A DNA stretch of 64,000 nucleotides. Source: Mortierella sp. BCC40632. Lineage: Eukaryota; Mortierellomycota; Mortierellomycetes; Mortierellales; Mortierellaceae. The notes under the pieces are model-generated. The model saw nothing but the letters and a program-made list of their open reading frames with translations, was not told the DNA's origin and did not search any database. Location of the stretch: positions 1,824,001-1,888,000 of the forward strand of contig WAEK01000002.1 in NCBI GenBank assembly GCA_011634665.1. The letters run 5' to 3'. Positions 51,095-62,942 of the stretch are shown piece after piece; position 1 is the first letter of the stretch, and each line of letters opens with the position of its first letter. A program made the translations under genes and the position numbers.

Positions 51095-51144
51095 TCTCTC
51101 TCTCTCTCTCTCAGAGAGAGAGAGAGAGAGAGAGTCTCTCTCTC
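51095..51144. repeat. back-to-back (TC)9-(AG)11-(TC)n inverted repeat
   Basis: A (TC)n block at 51095-51112 runs directly into (AG)n at 51113-51134 and back into (TC)n. Adjacent arms are perfectly complementary and can form a loop-less hairpin or cruciform. It sits about 55 bases before the OAT TATA box. Confidence 0.8.
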
Positions 51145-51197
51145 CTCCGATTGGGCTGTGCCCAGGGCCACCTGCAACCCCAAACAAAGGTCAGACA

Positions 51198-51205
51198 TAT
51201 ATAAA
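51198..51205 (+). promoter_or_regulatory. TATA box of the ornithine aminotransferase gene
   Basis: TATATAAA, 193 bases before the start codon and followed by a CT-rich leader. Confidence 0.6.
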
Positions 51206-51397
51206 GCCGGCGACCGCCGCCGCCACTCGTTTTTGCTTTTTTCTTCTTTTTCTTTCTTTCTTCTTCTCTCCTTCTCGCCACCACCACCACTCTTTCTCTT
51301 TCTCTCTCTCTCTCCTCGTCAAACAACCATATACACCTGCTTAGCTTAGCTCGGCTCATTCCTCATTTCATCTTTGTCTCATTCCCCTACATCGCCC

Positions 51398-53244
51398 ATG
51401 GCTGCTTCACACGGACTCACCAACAAGGAGGTCATGCACCTCGAGCACCAGTATGGTGCCCACAAGTAAGTCAATCTTGTCTCGTAGCCATCCCCAAAAG
51501 GCGTCTTCTTCCTTTTCGCTTCGCTTGCTCGCTCTCCCTTCTGCTCTGCTGCGCCTGATCCACTCTTACTAACTGATGATCCCATCATCACATGGTCTAC
51601 CTGCATCCTAATAGCTACCACCCTCTTCCCGTTGTCTTCTCCAAGGCCCAGGGCATCTGGGTCTGGGACTGCGAGGTATGATTACCATCGGATCTACTGC
51701 AAAGAATGAAGAGAGACAAGAGACTAAAAAAAAAAGGCTGAGAGCATCGTCTGGACTGGGACTTGATGATTGGACTAGGCCAAGAGTTCTCTCCTATTCT
51801 TCTGTTCTCTGTCTCTCTGTCTCTCTCTCTCCCCCACACGGGACCTTCGATCCCCTGACTCACACATTCTTATTCTCTCGGCTTCTCTTCCTCCAAATAG
51901 GGTAACAAGTACATGGACTTCCTCTCGGCCTACTCGGCCACCAACCAAGGTAAACATCTCTTCATCTTATCGCAATCCCGGTGCAGACACATGCACAGTT
52001 GCTTCTCCTGCCTTGACCGACCGAATTGCATGTCGCACGACCCCCTTTGTCCGCTCTCACATCATTCTAACTCTATATATTTTCCGATTTACTCCTTTCT
52101 TTCTCCAGGTCACTCGCACCCCAAGATCGTCAAGGCTCTCTGCGACCAGGCCCAGCGCCTCTGCCTCTCCTCCCGCGCCTTCTACAACGACATCTTTGGC
52201 CAGTATGCCAAGTTTGTCACCGAGTACTTTGGCTTTGACAAGGTCCTCCCCATGAACACCGGTGCCGAGGCTGTCGAGACCGCCATCAAGCTTTCCCGCA
52301 AGTGGGGTTATATGAAGAAGGGAATCCCCGAGGGTGAGGCCGTCGTCCTCTCCTGCACTGAGAACTTCCACGGACGCACTGTCGGTATCATCTCCATGTC
52401 GACTGACCCCGATGCTCGCGCTGGATTCGGTCCTTATCTCCCCAAGGTTGGCCCCGTCTGCCCCGCCACTGGCCGCACTATCCGCTACAACAACATTGAG
52501 GATCTCGAATACGTCTTGGAGCACAACGGCAAGAACGTCGCTGCCTTCCTCGTCGAGCCCATCCAGGGCGAGGCCGGTATCATGGTTCCTGATGAGGGTT
52601 ACCTCAAGAAGGTCTCTGAGCTCTGCAAGAAGCACAATGTCCTCATGATTGCTGATGAGATTCAGACCGGTCTTGCCCGTACTGGCAAGCTTCTCTGTGT
52701 TGAGCACGATAACGTCAAGCCCGATATTCTCCTCTTGGGCAAGGCTCTCTCTGGAGGTATCTACCCCGTCAGCGCTGTTCTTGCCAGCGACGATGTGATG
52801 CTGTGCATCAAGCCTGGTGAGCACGGCTCGACCTACGGAGGCAACCCTCTTGGATGCGCTGTTGCCATTGCTGCTCTTGAGGTCATCAAGGAGGACAACC
52901 TTGTCGAGAAGGCTGCTGTCCTCGGTGAGAAGTTCCGTGCTGCTATCTCCAAGATCCAGTCGCCCGCTCTTGCTTTGACCCGTGGTCGTGGTCTCTTGAA
53001 CGCTATTGTCATTGACGAGTCCAAGGCAAACGGTCGCACTGCATGGCAGTTGTGCCTCTTGCTCAAGCGCAAGGGTCTTTTGGCCAAGCCCACCCACCAG
53101 AACATCATCCGTCTTGCTCCCCCTCTCTGCATTACTGAGGCTGAGCTCATGGATGGTGTCCGTATGATTGATGAGTCGCTCAAGGAGCTCTTGGCTTTGA
53201 CTGACGCCGAGGCCAAGGCTCTCGAGGCCGAGGATGAGCACTAA
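51398..53244 (+). CDS. CAR2: ornithine aminotransferase
   Basis: Four exons (51398-51465, 51615-51675, 51901-51949, 52109-53244) give 437 residues. It is a class III PLP aminotransferase. Markers are [18 protein letters not shown] near the N-terminus, [40 protein letters not shown] (the PLP-pyridine Asp), and KALSGG with the Schiff-base lysine at 271. [13 protein letters not shown] follows. It converts ornithine and 2-oxoglutarate to glutamate semialdehyde and glutamate in arginine catabolism. There is no obvious mitochondrial presequence, as in yeast Car2, so cytosolic location is likely. Codon use is strongly biased to C-ending codons, suggesting high expression. A long open frame on the opposite strand is a by-product of that bias. 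Confidence 0.97.
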
Positions 53245-54455
53245 ATTGTGCAACACCAATAACAACAACGACAACGGCAGTGTATCCAGGACAGGTTGTC
53301 TGATCGGAAGGAGGAAAAGGAAATAGTCGAGAATACAGGATCACAGAGGAGAAAGGCGATGATAGCAGAAGACGACGGACAAAGCACAGAGGAAAAAACA
53401 AGGCAGGAGGCGGTTGGTTTTCTCAACGGGGACGGGCGAAAGAAGAGGCGCTGGACGCGAATGTATAACTAGATTTCCTTTTTTTCTTTTTCTTTGGGCG
53501 GTGGGGGGATCTCCTCCTCCCCTTCTCAGAGGGAAAATGAGTCTGAAGTGGTTTGCACATCTCCAATTTTCTTTACTGGATTTCCAACATCGTTCAGAGC
53601 TCCCCCCCCTTCTTCGAGAGGGGCGTGGCAAAGGGCGAAGGAGTTCAGTGAAGGATGTGAGATGTTCCTTAACGGGCGTATGAACATGCAGTTTTGCGGC
53701 TCCTCTTTCTCCATCCTTTCTACACATTGTTCTCACATTAGTTGAGATACACCAAACCGTTTTATTATTTTTATTATTCTTTTACTTTTATTTTTTTTTT
53801 TTAGTATCCTACCTTGTAACTTTTTTTTTCTTTGGGCATTTGGTCAGTCTATTCTGTTACCTATTGTCTTTCTCATTTTGCTTTTTTCTTCTCCTTGTGT
53901 CTCTGACAAGAGCTGAAGAAAAAAAGCAAGATGTGATGTACATATACTTGTTATTCATATAGTTACCACATCCATCGTGTACTCTCGAGCATCTCCTTTT
54001 TTTTTTTTCCCTTCACCCAATTTGTACTTTTATTTTTTTTGCCATAGTTTTCTCAATTTCAATGGTTCAACCATTCAATACATTTCTGGACAACCAGAAT
54101 TACAACAACAAAGAAAGAATTGTGTGTTTTTTTTATCTATACGGATTCAACTATAGCTTTGCATCAGAGAGAGAGAGAGAAGAGAGATCAAGGTTTATGG
54201 GAAAGAGTTCTTTTATTGAGGCTTGTTTCAGTGACCCGGTGGCTAGTCCTGGATCCGCAGATTAACCAAGAGAGGACTTATCCGAGAAAACAGAAGAATG
54301 TTTGAGGTACTACCATATTGATCCAAATGATCAATCGCACGACAAAAGAGAGAGAGGGGACAGCCATCCTGGCAACTTTTTTTTTTTTTGTATGTGAGAA
54401 TGTCAGCAGTTTTATTGGGTTGAAAAATAGAAAGAAAGAAAAAAGGATAGCGACT
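53245..54455. other. convergent intergenic region, OAT / mitochondrial carrier
   Basis: A 1.2 kb spacer with both 3' UTRs. The section 53760-54060 is T-rich and probably holds OAT poly(A) sites. No gene is seen. Confidence 0.5.
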
Positions 54456-57049
54456 CTATTCTCCTTTCATAAACTTCATCGTCATCTCATAAAAGAAGAA
54501 AGTGGCCGCATTGGCAGGGAAAGCCCTAGCCATGGTTGGACCAAAGCCCTTGAACCACACCTTCCAGTTACCCTTACCACTCTTTGATTCCTGCAACAGA
54601 GATCGGAAGCATTCGAGTGAAGACTTGTAAGAGAGGTTGCTCTGCATCCTGGATTTGACCACATCTTGTGGGTAACAAGGAATCCATGCACCGAAACCTG
54701 CAATACCACCTGCCAACAACAACTCGGGTGTTGTCAAGGACTCGACATGACCTCCATGGTTCAAGTGAGCCAATATCCGCTTGCCTCCCTCATAGGTGAC
54801 TGTAAAAAAAAAAGGGACCAAGGTGCAGTCAAAAGCCAATGAAAGAAAGTTAATAGATGAGATCTCGTCAAAAGGCGTGCTCTGATTCTTCATTGAGAGG
54901 AGGAAGAGGAAGAGGTAAAAAGGACGAATTACCAAAGTATGTAAAGTAAGAGGGGACATCACGCAGCAGTGTAATGTCCATGCCACGGTACAAGCCTCGA
55001 AGGCCTTGTTGACGGAAAGTCCGGATGCCTGCATCCAGCACTCCCTTGTACTAATCGAGGTGCAAGATGATAAAAAAAAAAAAGGTCAGATCCACTATAA
55101 AGAAAGATAATGACAATAGAGTAAAGGTAGGAGGGGAAGGAGGCACGAAAACAAGACAAAGAAATGTGTATGGCAGTAAGACTTACAGGCTTGCTAACCT
55201 GCTTCTCTGCTACAGCAGCAACAGCTCCAGCAGCAGGACCATATTGAGTCTGGAGTTTGACCTTGAGCAGTTCCACAGGACAGTTCACAAACGCCATCAC
55301 TCCTCCAGCCATCGATCCAGCACATCCGATCTCCACTATTTTGTCAAAGTCACAAAAGAGAGAGAGAGAGAGAGAGAGGGAGAAAGAGAGTTCAGAGAGC
55401 TGTTATCCAGTTTTGAGCGGCAGACACGGTCGTTTCACTTGCAATGATTTGGTTCTTCTTACCAATCGACAACACCTTGGACTCGTCACCTCCCTGAAGC
55501 ATCCTCCTGAAGTGTCCATTGGCAGCAAACATGACAGCATTGCTATGAATGAGAGAAGGAGAGAGAGAGAGAAAAGGAGAGAATCCAGGATGAGCAAATC
55601 ACGTTGAAGGAGGCACCCCTAGCCAGCCCCGGGTCCCAAACAGGTGCCTGGCAGAGTGAGATGGTCCGCCCCTTTTTTTTTTTTTTTTTTGCTCTTATCA
55701 AATCCAAAGTGACTCACGTTTACACCTAGACTTCCAACTCCCCTCTTCACACACACACACACACACACAGACCACCGATCTCTCACTTCCCACATGGGAT
55801 CCTTGCTCCAGAGGATAAGAACCTTACCAAATACCGATGCCCATCAATGGCGAAGTGACACCCTTGTAGAGTCCAGCTGGCTATTGGGGTCATAATAAAG
55901 AGAAAGAAGGAGAGAGATGGGGTCAATATCAGCATTGCATGACGACATTTGACGTTTTTTTTTTTTTTTTCGTTTTTTCGTTTTTTTCGTTTTTTCGTTT
56001 TTTCGTTTTTCGTTTTTTTTTTTCTTTCCACATGAACAGGAGTAAATCATTAACATACGCCTTCTTCCTTCAGGGTGACTCGCAAACAATCCATGGCTCC
56101 GTGGTACTTTGGTGGGTTGGGCTGGGTCTGGAGACGGACCTAGATAACCAAAAGAAGCGAATGAATCAAGATTAGGCCGTGAGCAAAAATATCTTTTTTT
56201 TTTGTTCATGCTTTGCATTCCATTAGAAAAAGAAAAAAGAAAAAAAGAAATTGAGACAAGATCTCCGTTCTCCTTACCTTCAGCGTATCAAAAGGATGGC
56301 CTGTGTGTAATGTGTAAACATGTGGGGAAGGAGAAAAAAAGCAAAAAGAGTAGGAATAAACGAGAGACATGAGTATGCTTTTGGTTGGGTATTTTTTTTT
56401 TTTTTTTTTTTTTTGAAAGGCAAGAGCTTTCTTCCTGAGTTGAGTAGAATCCCACAGTCGTTATAAACAAAATGATAATAACAATAACAATAACAATAAT
56501 AAACGATCCAGGCTTCTTTTGCATTGCTAAACACGGCTTAGTCTAGTTCATGTCCGTGCTTCCTCCCTCTCCCCCTGCCAGGTGCGAACAACAAATCCAT
56601 CGGATCTCTAAGCACTCTGCCCTGAAGGATCTTTTCGATGGAGAATTTTCCTTCTTCAAAAGGGACGATGCTGCTCTTTCGTGGTCCAGTCGCACGGTTT
56701 GTTGTTGTTGTTGTTGTTGTTGTTTTGTCTCCCTGGGTTGTGTTCCGGTGGGTTGGTCCTCGGCTTCCAATGGTCATGAGCTAATGTGCACTCCATCCCG
56801 GAATCTCTCGAGTCCCTGAATCTCCCAGAAGTGAAGCTCTCAAGCAGTCGAGAACGGTCGACGCATGGAAGCAAAGTGGCAAGGCAGGTGGGAAACAGAG
56901 GGGGGGGAGGGAGACAATTGACAGTAGACAATGGAGTGCATGAGTGTACCTGAAATGACCTGGGCCCATCCACCGACTGTGCCAGCGACGACATCATTGA
57001 CCCAGCTGGGAAGGGCAATGCCGGCTTGTTGTTTCTGAGACAGTGCCAT
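54456..57049 (-). CDS. mitochondrial SLC25 carrier (Crc1/Ymc1/Ort1 clade)
   Basis: Eight exons (57049-56950, 56300-56278, 56139-56059, 55880-55828, 55542-55463, 55335-55187, 55050-54933, 54799-54456) give 315 residues. All three carrier signatures are present: PFDTLK at 36-41, PVELLK at 132-137 and PQDVVK at 245-250. GLYKGVTSPLMGIG and GLYRGMDITLLRDVPSYFTYF are typical of the clade that moves acylcarnitines (Crc1), basic amino acids/ornithine (Ort1, SLC25A29) or glycine/related substrates (Ymc1). The substrate cannot be fixed by eye. Its convergent neighbour is ornithine aminotransferase, which makes ornithine attractive but proves nothing. The second exon is only 23 bases, and intron 1 (about 650 bases) is unusually long for the gene. 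Confidence 0.88.
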
Positions 57050-58335
57050 TGGGGATGCTCTTTTGAATGCGGAGGTAGAGGAGAGAGAGTGAGAGAGGGA
57101 GAAAGAGGAAGGAAGAAGGGTGCATTGCGAGCTTAATGTTTAATGGAGTGAAGAAGAAGAAGAAGAAGAAGAAGAGAGAGAAGAGAGAAGAGAGAGAGAA
57201 GCAATGAGCGCAGTGGAGGAGAAAAAAAAAAAAAAACAGGAACCAAAAGAGGTGACTGAAAAAAAAAAAAAAACTTGTTTTTAACACAACTCTGCGGATG
57301 TCCGTCGTCTTCATCTTCGTCGTCTGACTTGAGTGGACCATCTGGTTCAGAAGCTAGGAGAGACTGGAGAGACTGGGGAGAGGGCCCTACTAGAGCCTCT
57401 CTCCGCTTTCTCCCCTTGCTCCTTGCTTCTCCGAAAGCCATTGGCCAGGTCTCCGAGTCGCTCCTTCTTCTCATTTCCTCCCCCTCCCCCCTCTTTCCCT
57501 CTCACCGCTAAGGAAAGGATCTTGACAGTCAGAGAAGCCGTTCATCCGACCCCACACTTTTGTGAGCGTAGCATCCTAGAAAGGACTTTGGATTTCTTTT
57601 CGATCAGAAGGAATGTCTCTTCTAAGATGGGCTTCTCAATGTCATTCTTTTCTCTTTCTCTTTTCTCTTTCTCTCTCCCTCTCTCTCTCTTTCTCATCTT
57701 CCCTGCCTCTGTCCTCCTCCTCCTCGACCCCTATCCTACTCTCCTTCAAAAGAGAGGCCCAGATCGATCCATCGATTCTTCAAAAAAAAAAAAAAAAAAA
57801 AAAAAAACGGCAGAGCAATCGCACTGATGGGCGTAAACTCTAAAACCTGCCATGCGAGAGGTGGTGGCGTGAATCCATGTGGGCGGGGCCCGTGAGAAAA
57901 ACTATGGACCCAAAAAAAAAAAAAATATAGAGAGATAGCTCTACCCAAAGAGTCACTAGCGTGTATGTAGTCCCAATCGAATACATATCATTCTGTGTGC
58001 AACCATCTGCGCGCAGGGTTCTAGACTAAATAGAGAAAAAAAAAAAAGAATTCGTAGATCGCGTTGTTCTGGAAAAGGATGGACAGTATCTTTATTCTGG
58101 GACTCCTCGGATTGTAATCCCGAGGCAGTGGTACCGTAGAAAATCGGCCCACGATGCTGAAGGAGGCAAAGAAAAAACAAAGGGTAGAGGTGGCGGGTAT
58201 GCATGTTTTGGTTTACACGATGGATGTTGACAGATAGTTTGGTCCTAGATTCAAATATTCAAAAAGTTGTATAAAGAAAATCCCTCAGGCGTCAGCAGTT
58301 GCTCAACTATGGGTGCACTTTCTGTCACCCTTGGT
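57050..58335. promoter_or_regulatory. carrier promoter and TMEM184-like 3' end
   Basis: A 1.29 kb spacer. It contains a GAA repeat at 57152-57175, A-runs at 57221-57236, 57260-57274 and 57781-57807, and a CT-rich block at 57640-57700. A 31-residue frame at 58254-58346 overlapping the TMEM184-like 3' end might be an alternative C-terminus, but it does not join in phase. Confidence 0.45.
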
Positions 58336-60470
58336 TCATTCGTCATTACAGCAAAATGTGTTTGACATAAAAAAAATGTGTTCCTTACTGTCAGCATGAC
58401 CCAGCAGAGGCGCTCGTGCTTGATCCTCAGGGCTAGAGTGAGCCTGACTACTTCCAACAGCCTCTGGCGATGCTGGCTCAGGTGTTGCAGAGCCTGTTGC
58501 CGTAGCAGGTTTGCGAGATTTAAAGAATCGATGACGTCTCTTGATACGAATTGTCTGTGCTCGCTCAAGTCTGCCACTCAGATGGCCCTCCCGAAGGGGG
58601 ATAGGTTTACCCTGGAACATGCGGACAGTATCATGACATGCCCAGATCAACTCTCGGATCATGTCAATCGGATTAAAACCATCCCAAAATGATTTCCGCA
58701 AGGGGGTCTCTACACCAGGGACCACATAGGGTAGATACGAGAACGAATAGACGTGGAGAATGGCAAAGACTACCATCTCGGCGCAGATCAAGATTGAAGA
58801 GATACCCTGCTCAACGTTCAGGATCGACCAGTTGTTCTCGGGAGTAAATAGTCCTTTGTTTAATAAAAAGAGAAAGAAAAAAAAAAGGGCGGTGGTCAGT
58901 CATCATATGTCAAAGTGATCAACGATAAAAGACTCAATGGTTTGTTTCATGAGCGCTTCAATTGTTGAGGCGCCTTGGTGTCAAAACAAGAGCAGCGGAG
59001 GAAATGATCGCATTGTTGATTTCGCTCTTACCCATGGCACCAAGCAGACTCAATAGAAGCGTCTGCCAGTAGCAGAAAAAGACAACCATCTTGACACACA
59101 AAAACTTCATGAATGGTGCTACAATGACCAAGAAAGTCGTAGTGTTAATTTGTGGAGGGAAAAATAGGATTCTTCAGGAGCAGGGGAGTGGTCATTCTCA
59201 AATAAGCTCTTCAGGCAAGAGTCAGAGTGGCCAAATCGCTTCCTTACAATATTCCTGGATTTCCTCAGCAATCGTTTGGTAAAAGAGGGCCTAGGTCAAC
59301 CATTTTGAAAGATGGGTTTAGTTCGATCCATTCAGTTCAAAAGAAAGCTTCATCCCATCAGCATTCAGAAGAGCAGCCGGGATCGCTTACAAGACAGTAC
59401 AATGCCACGCTAACCGAGATAAAGTTGATGATAGTGAGGTAGATCATGCCAAAGTGAAAGTCGTATTGGGTCTCGCAATAGAGTCCAAAGTACTGCAAGA
59501 CCACGGCGGCTAGGGTTGTTGCGGGCTTAATCGCCACGTACTGTAGGATACCGTATTTCATATAATAAAGAAAATACTCATGCAAGGGGTTGAAGTGGAA
59601 ACAGTTGAGTGGGTAGAGGAGTCTTCGACGATCCGGACCTGTAATTTTGGACCGCTGTGTCTGGTTGTCCTCGCCCAGGTATGTGAGGAGCAAAATGAAG
59701 AACGAGTAAATGACAAATGCTTCATAACAGTCGCGAATGGTTTCGTAGTAGATAGCTTCCTTGTAGAACCGGTAGGAGAGGAAAGAGATGACAGCGTAGA
59801 TTGGAATCATTAGAATAATCCTCATAATATGCCCTATTCATGAGAAGAAGATAAAAGGTCCAAGAAGTAAGTGTTTGACCGAGATGTATGAGGCATTGGA
59901 TGTTCTAGTCCACGAACGAGCCAGTGTGAAGCGCCGTACGTTGTTCCGAAGGCTGTTGTTCGTAAAAATTCAGGGCAAGTTGGTTGTGATAAAAAAAAAG
60001 ACAGTAGAAGAGTCAAAAAAGGGTATAAGTCAATGGGTGCTTGTTATCTCAAGCTCGTTGGTTTAACAAGACCAGAGAAATACATTAGAAAGAACCGAGC
60101 AAGGGAGGAGCAATTGGTGAGTACCTTGTTGTAGTTCTTAGCGTGTCGGTAGAGAAGATGAAAGGAGATGACGGTGGCGATAAAGGCACAAGATCCAGCC
60201 ACTCCCCATCCGATAAGATGGCCTACAAGGAGAGAGGATAGAAAGTAAAAAGGATGGGTCGGTGCCCTGGAATATTAGTGCTCTGAGAGAGATGTAGTCC
60301 GAAAAGAGCGCTCCGTAGCCTAGCTCTTCGGTCTCTGGCTCAGCTCTGTTTGTCTAGGACAGCATACGTTTCCCACTGAGGCCACCATGCCATGGTCCTC
60401 CATGGCGATCTTCAAAGAAAGAGTTTGAAGGATCGGGATCGTTAAAGTCGGGACATTTGTCGGAATACAT
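58336..60470 (-). CDS. OST-alpha/TMEM184 family membrane protein (Hfl1-like)
   Basis: Seven exons (60470-60368, 60222-60125, 59952-59940, 59833-59391, 59290-59248, 59118-59032, 58853-58336) give 434 residues. The 13-base exon 59952-59940 (PSEQ plus one base) is needed: it turns KNYNK into KNYNK-PSEQ-RHIMRIILMIPIYA, the conserved family junction. About seven membrane spans follow. Family landmarks are IRDCYEAFVIYSFFILLLTYLG, LKYGILQY-type KYGILQYVAIKP, and FMKFLCVKMVVFFCYWQ. The C-terminal 100 residues are cytosolic and Arg/Ser-rich. Fission yeast Hfl1 is a vacuolar membrane protein that binds lipidated Atg8 through its C-terminal tail. The animal relatives include TMEM184 and the OST-alpha bile-salt transporter subunit. 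A GTAAGG near the end could be an unused donor. Confidence 0.85.
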
Positions 60471-60665
60471 CTCGACCAAGAGCCAGGCGCTTTTGTCCAA
60501 GGCAGGGTGGGGAGAGCTGTGGTAGTGGCAGAAGGGAGGAGGATGAAAGAGAAAGGATGAAAGAGAAAGAAGAGATGAAAGCGAATGGACAAAGGAATGA
60601 AGGAATGAATAGGCGGAGGTAAAGGTGCAGTGGGACACGAGGACCTCAGCCTAGAGAGAGAGATT

Positions 60666-60696
<31 letters not shown>

Positions 60697-61417
60697 TGAG
60701 AGAAAAAGGCCCGTGGCTGCATGATTCCTGCACAGGACACAATGCCTTGGACTGGGACTGGACTACTGTAGGCTAGACTGACCCTGTTCTGCTGCTGCCC
60801 TTCCCTGCCTGTCTGTCCGTCTGTTTGTCCGTCTGTTTGTCTGTTTGTCTGCCTGCCTGTTTGCCTGCCCGTGGAAACCCCCTGGCATGGCACACACACA
60901 AAATATATATTATTATTGCTCATTGCACCGTGTCCATTGTCCCCATTCGATACATGCCTGATATCCAGGCACCATGACCGTGCCCATTGTCGTAGTCGTA
61001 CCCAGATACAATCCCGCGCCCCGTATATGCACGTCTGGCCTCTTGCTCTCCTCTTTCGTTTGCTCTCCTTTCTCCTGGTTGGGTTGGTGCTGTTGGTGCC
61101 GCCGCTGCTCATTCACTTTCATTTTCACTTTTTTATCGGTCCTTTTCATCATCTTTTTTCTTTTCTTTTCTCTTTTTTCTTTTTTTCTCTCTCTTTCTCT
61201 TCATCGCATCATCATCATCCTCTCGTTCCATCTCCATCCTCCATCCTTTCTCTTTCTCTCTCTCTCCATCCTTCCATCCATCCTCCCTGCCTAAAGTCCC
61301 CACTGCGGCCAACCACATCGTCAAGCGCGACATTCGCTATCCCTACGCCTTCTCACTCTCTTTCGGACCTCTCCTCTCTCCGTCTTCTCACTCTTCTTTT
61401 CTTTCAGACCAGTCGCT
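60471..61417. promoter_or_regulatory. divergent promoter region, TMEM184-like / septin
   Basis: A 947-base spacer between two head-to-head genes. It includes (GA)n at 60653-60695, a TCTGTCTGTTTG repeat at 60808-60870 and a CT-rich septin leader. An AT-rich TATATATTATTATT at about 60903-60916 is a possible but distant TATA element. Confidence 0.4.
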
Positions 61418-62229
61418 ATGGAACCCCAAGTCGGAGCCGGCATCGGTATCGCCAACCTCCCCAACCAGCGCCACAAGATCGTGGCCAAGCGCGGCGCCAA
61501 CTTTACTCTCATGGTTTGCGGTATGTCGCGGGGCTGTTCTCCTTTCCCCCTTTCACTTCGTGGCCTGTCCGGTCCCTTTTTTCTTTTCTTTTCTTTTCAC
61601 ATTCCTGTTTGCAGACAACACCACGACCATGGAGTGTGCAGAGTCTGTCCGTGCGTGTATATCAAAGGAGTCTAACGGTTCTTCTTGGTCTTGTTTCCAT
61701 GCTTTAACAATGGGCCATATTGGACACTGCCAGGCGAGTCTGGATTGGGCAAGACGACCTTCATCAACACTCTCTTCACGACTACGATCAAGCCGCCAAA
61801 GACCTACAAGCGTCGCTTCAACAAGAACACGGAGAAGACTGTCGAGATTGAGATCATCCGTGCCGGTAAGAGACACAGGCCCAACCCACCCCCTGCTCCC
61901 TGAATGCCTACCGGTGGTCAGGACCATCTTGTTTTTCATTACCAGGCAATTGTCCTGGCTACACATGTTCTTTCTCGCCGGCTCTTTTCGCATTGGACCC
62001 TCCTCACTATCCTCCTTCTCCTCTTCTCCTCGCCGACAATTTGTCCAAGGGCAGTGAGAGAGGGAGAAAGAGATATAGATAGATAGAGAGAGAGAGAGAG
62101 AAAGAACAAAAGAGAAAAAGAGAAAAGAACAGGGAAGGAGCGGGAAGGCGAGCGATCAGGGAACTAGGGACATACTTGCCCGTCCTCAATCTCTCTTTCT
62201 CTCTTTCTCTCTTTCTCTTTGCTTCTCTT

Positions 62230-62316
<87 letters not shown>

Positions 62317-62879
62317 AAGCGACGACTCTCCTTTTCCTTTGGAAATCGTCGCTTCACCCATGGATCTTTTTTTTTTTCACTCTCTTTTTTCCCTTGGACA
62401 TCTCTTTCCTTCGTGTGTCAACTCAAAGAGTTCTCCCCCTTCCTTCTGGTCTTGCCGACCTTCGCCTGTGCTCGGCCAGAGTCGCCCTTCGGCGCAGGAC
62501 CATGTTGTCCTGATTCTTTGCCTTGCACATTCAAACAGACAGACATATTTACAGACACGCGCACTCGTATATGTGTTTACACACAGACAACACCTAGCCC
62601 TCTCTCTCTTTCTCTCTTTCTCTGTCTGTTTGTCTTTCTGTCTCTTTGCCACGGCTCTTTTCCATTCTTTTTAGTGTCGAATGAGCTTCTTTTCTATACA
62701 CACACCCCACTACTCTTTTTTTACTTTGTTTCTTCTTTTGTCAGACCCTTTCCTCTGGTTCAGTTGATTGTGGAAGATTGAGGAGTGGAGATGGTGTGTC
62801 TCCTCCGAGGCTTCACTCTCTTACACACACTCTCTTTCACACACGACCTGAAGGAATGTGTCTTTTTCCACTCTATGAA

Positions 62880-62942
<63 letters not shown>

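Larger units (their letters stand above)
48663..51397. other. 2.7 kb divergent spacer with microsatellites
   Basis: This region lies between the methyltransferase and ornithine aminotransferase start codons. Open frames at 48933-49388 and 49913-50257 show no domain. It contains an A-run at 50351-50368, a (GA)n tract at 50924-50999 and a self-complementary CT/GA block at 51095-51144. No further gene is supported. Confidence 0.5.

Noticed and set aside
52057..53274. 405-codon minus-strand open frame
   Set aside because: It lies opposite ornithine aminotransferase and arises from its strong C/G third-position bias; it shows no domain.
58251..58335. Extra 3' exon for the TMEM184-like gene using the GTAAGG near 58388
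   Set aside because: The only usable acceptor joins in the wrong phase, and the unspliced frame ends cleanly at 58336.
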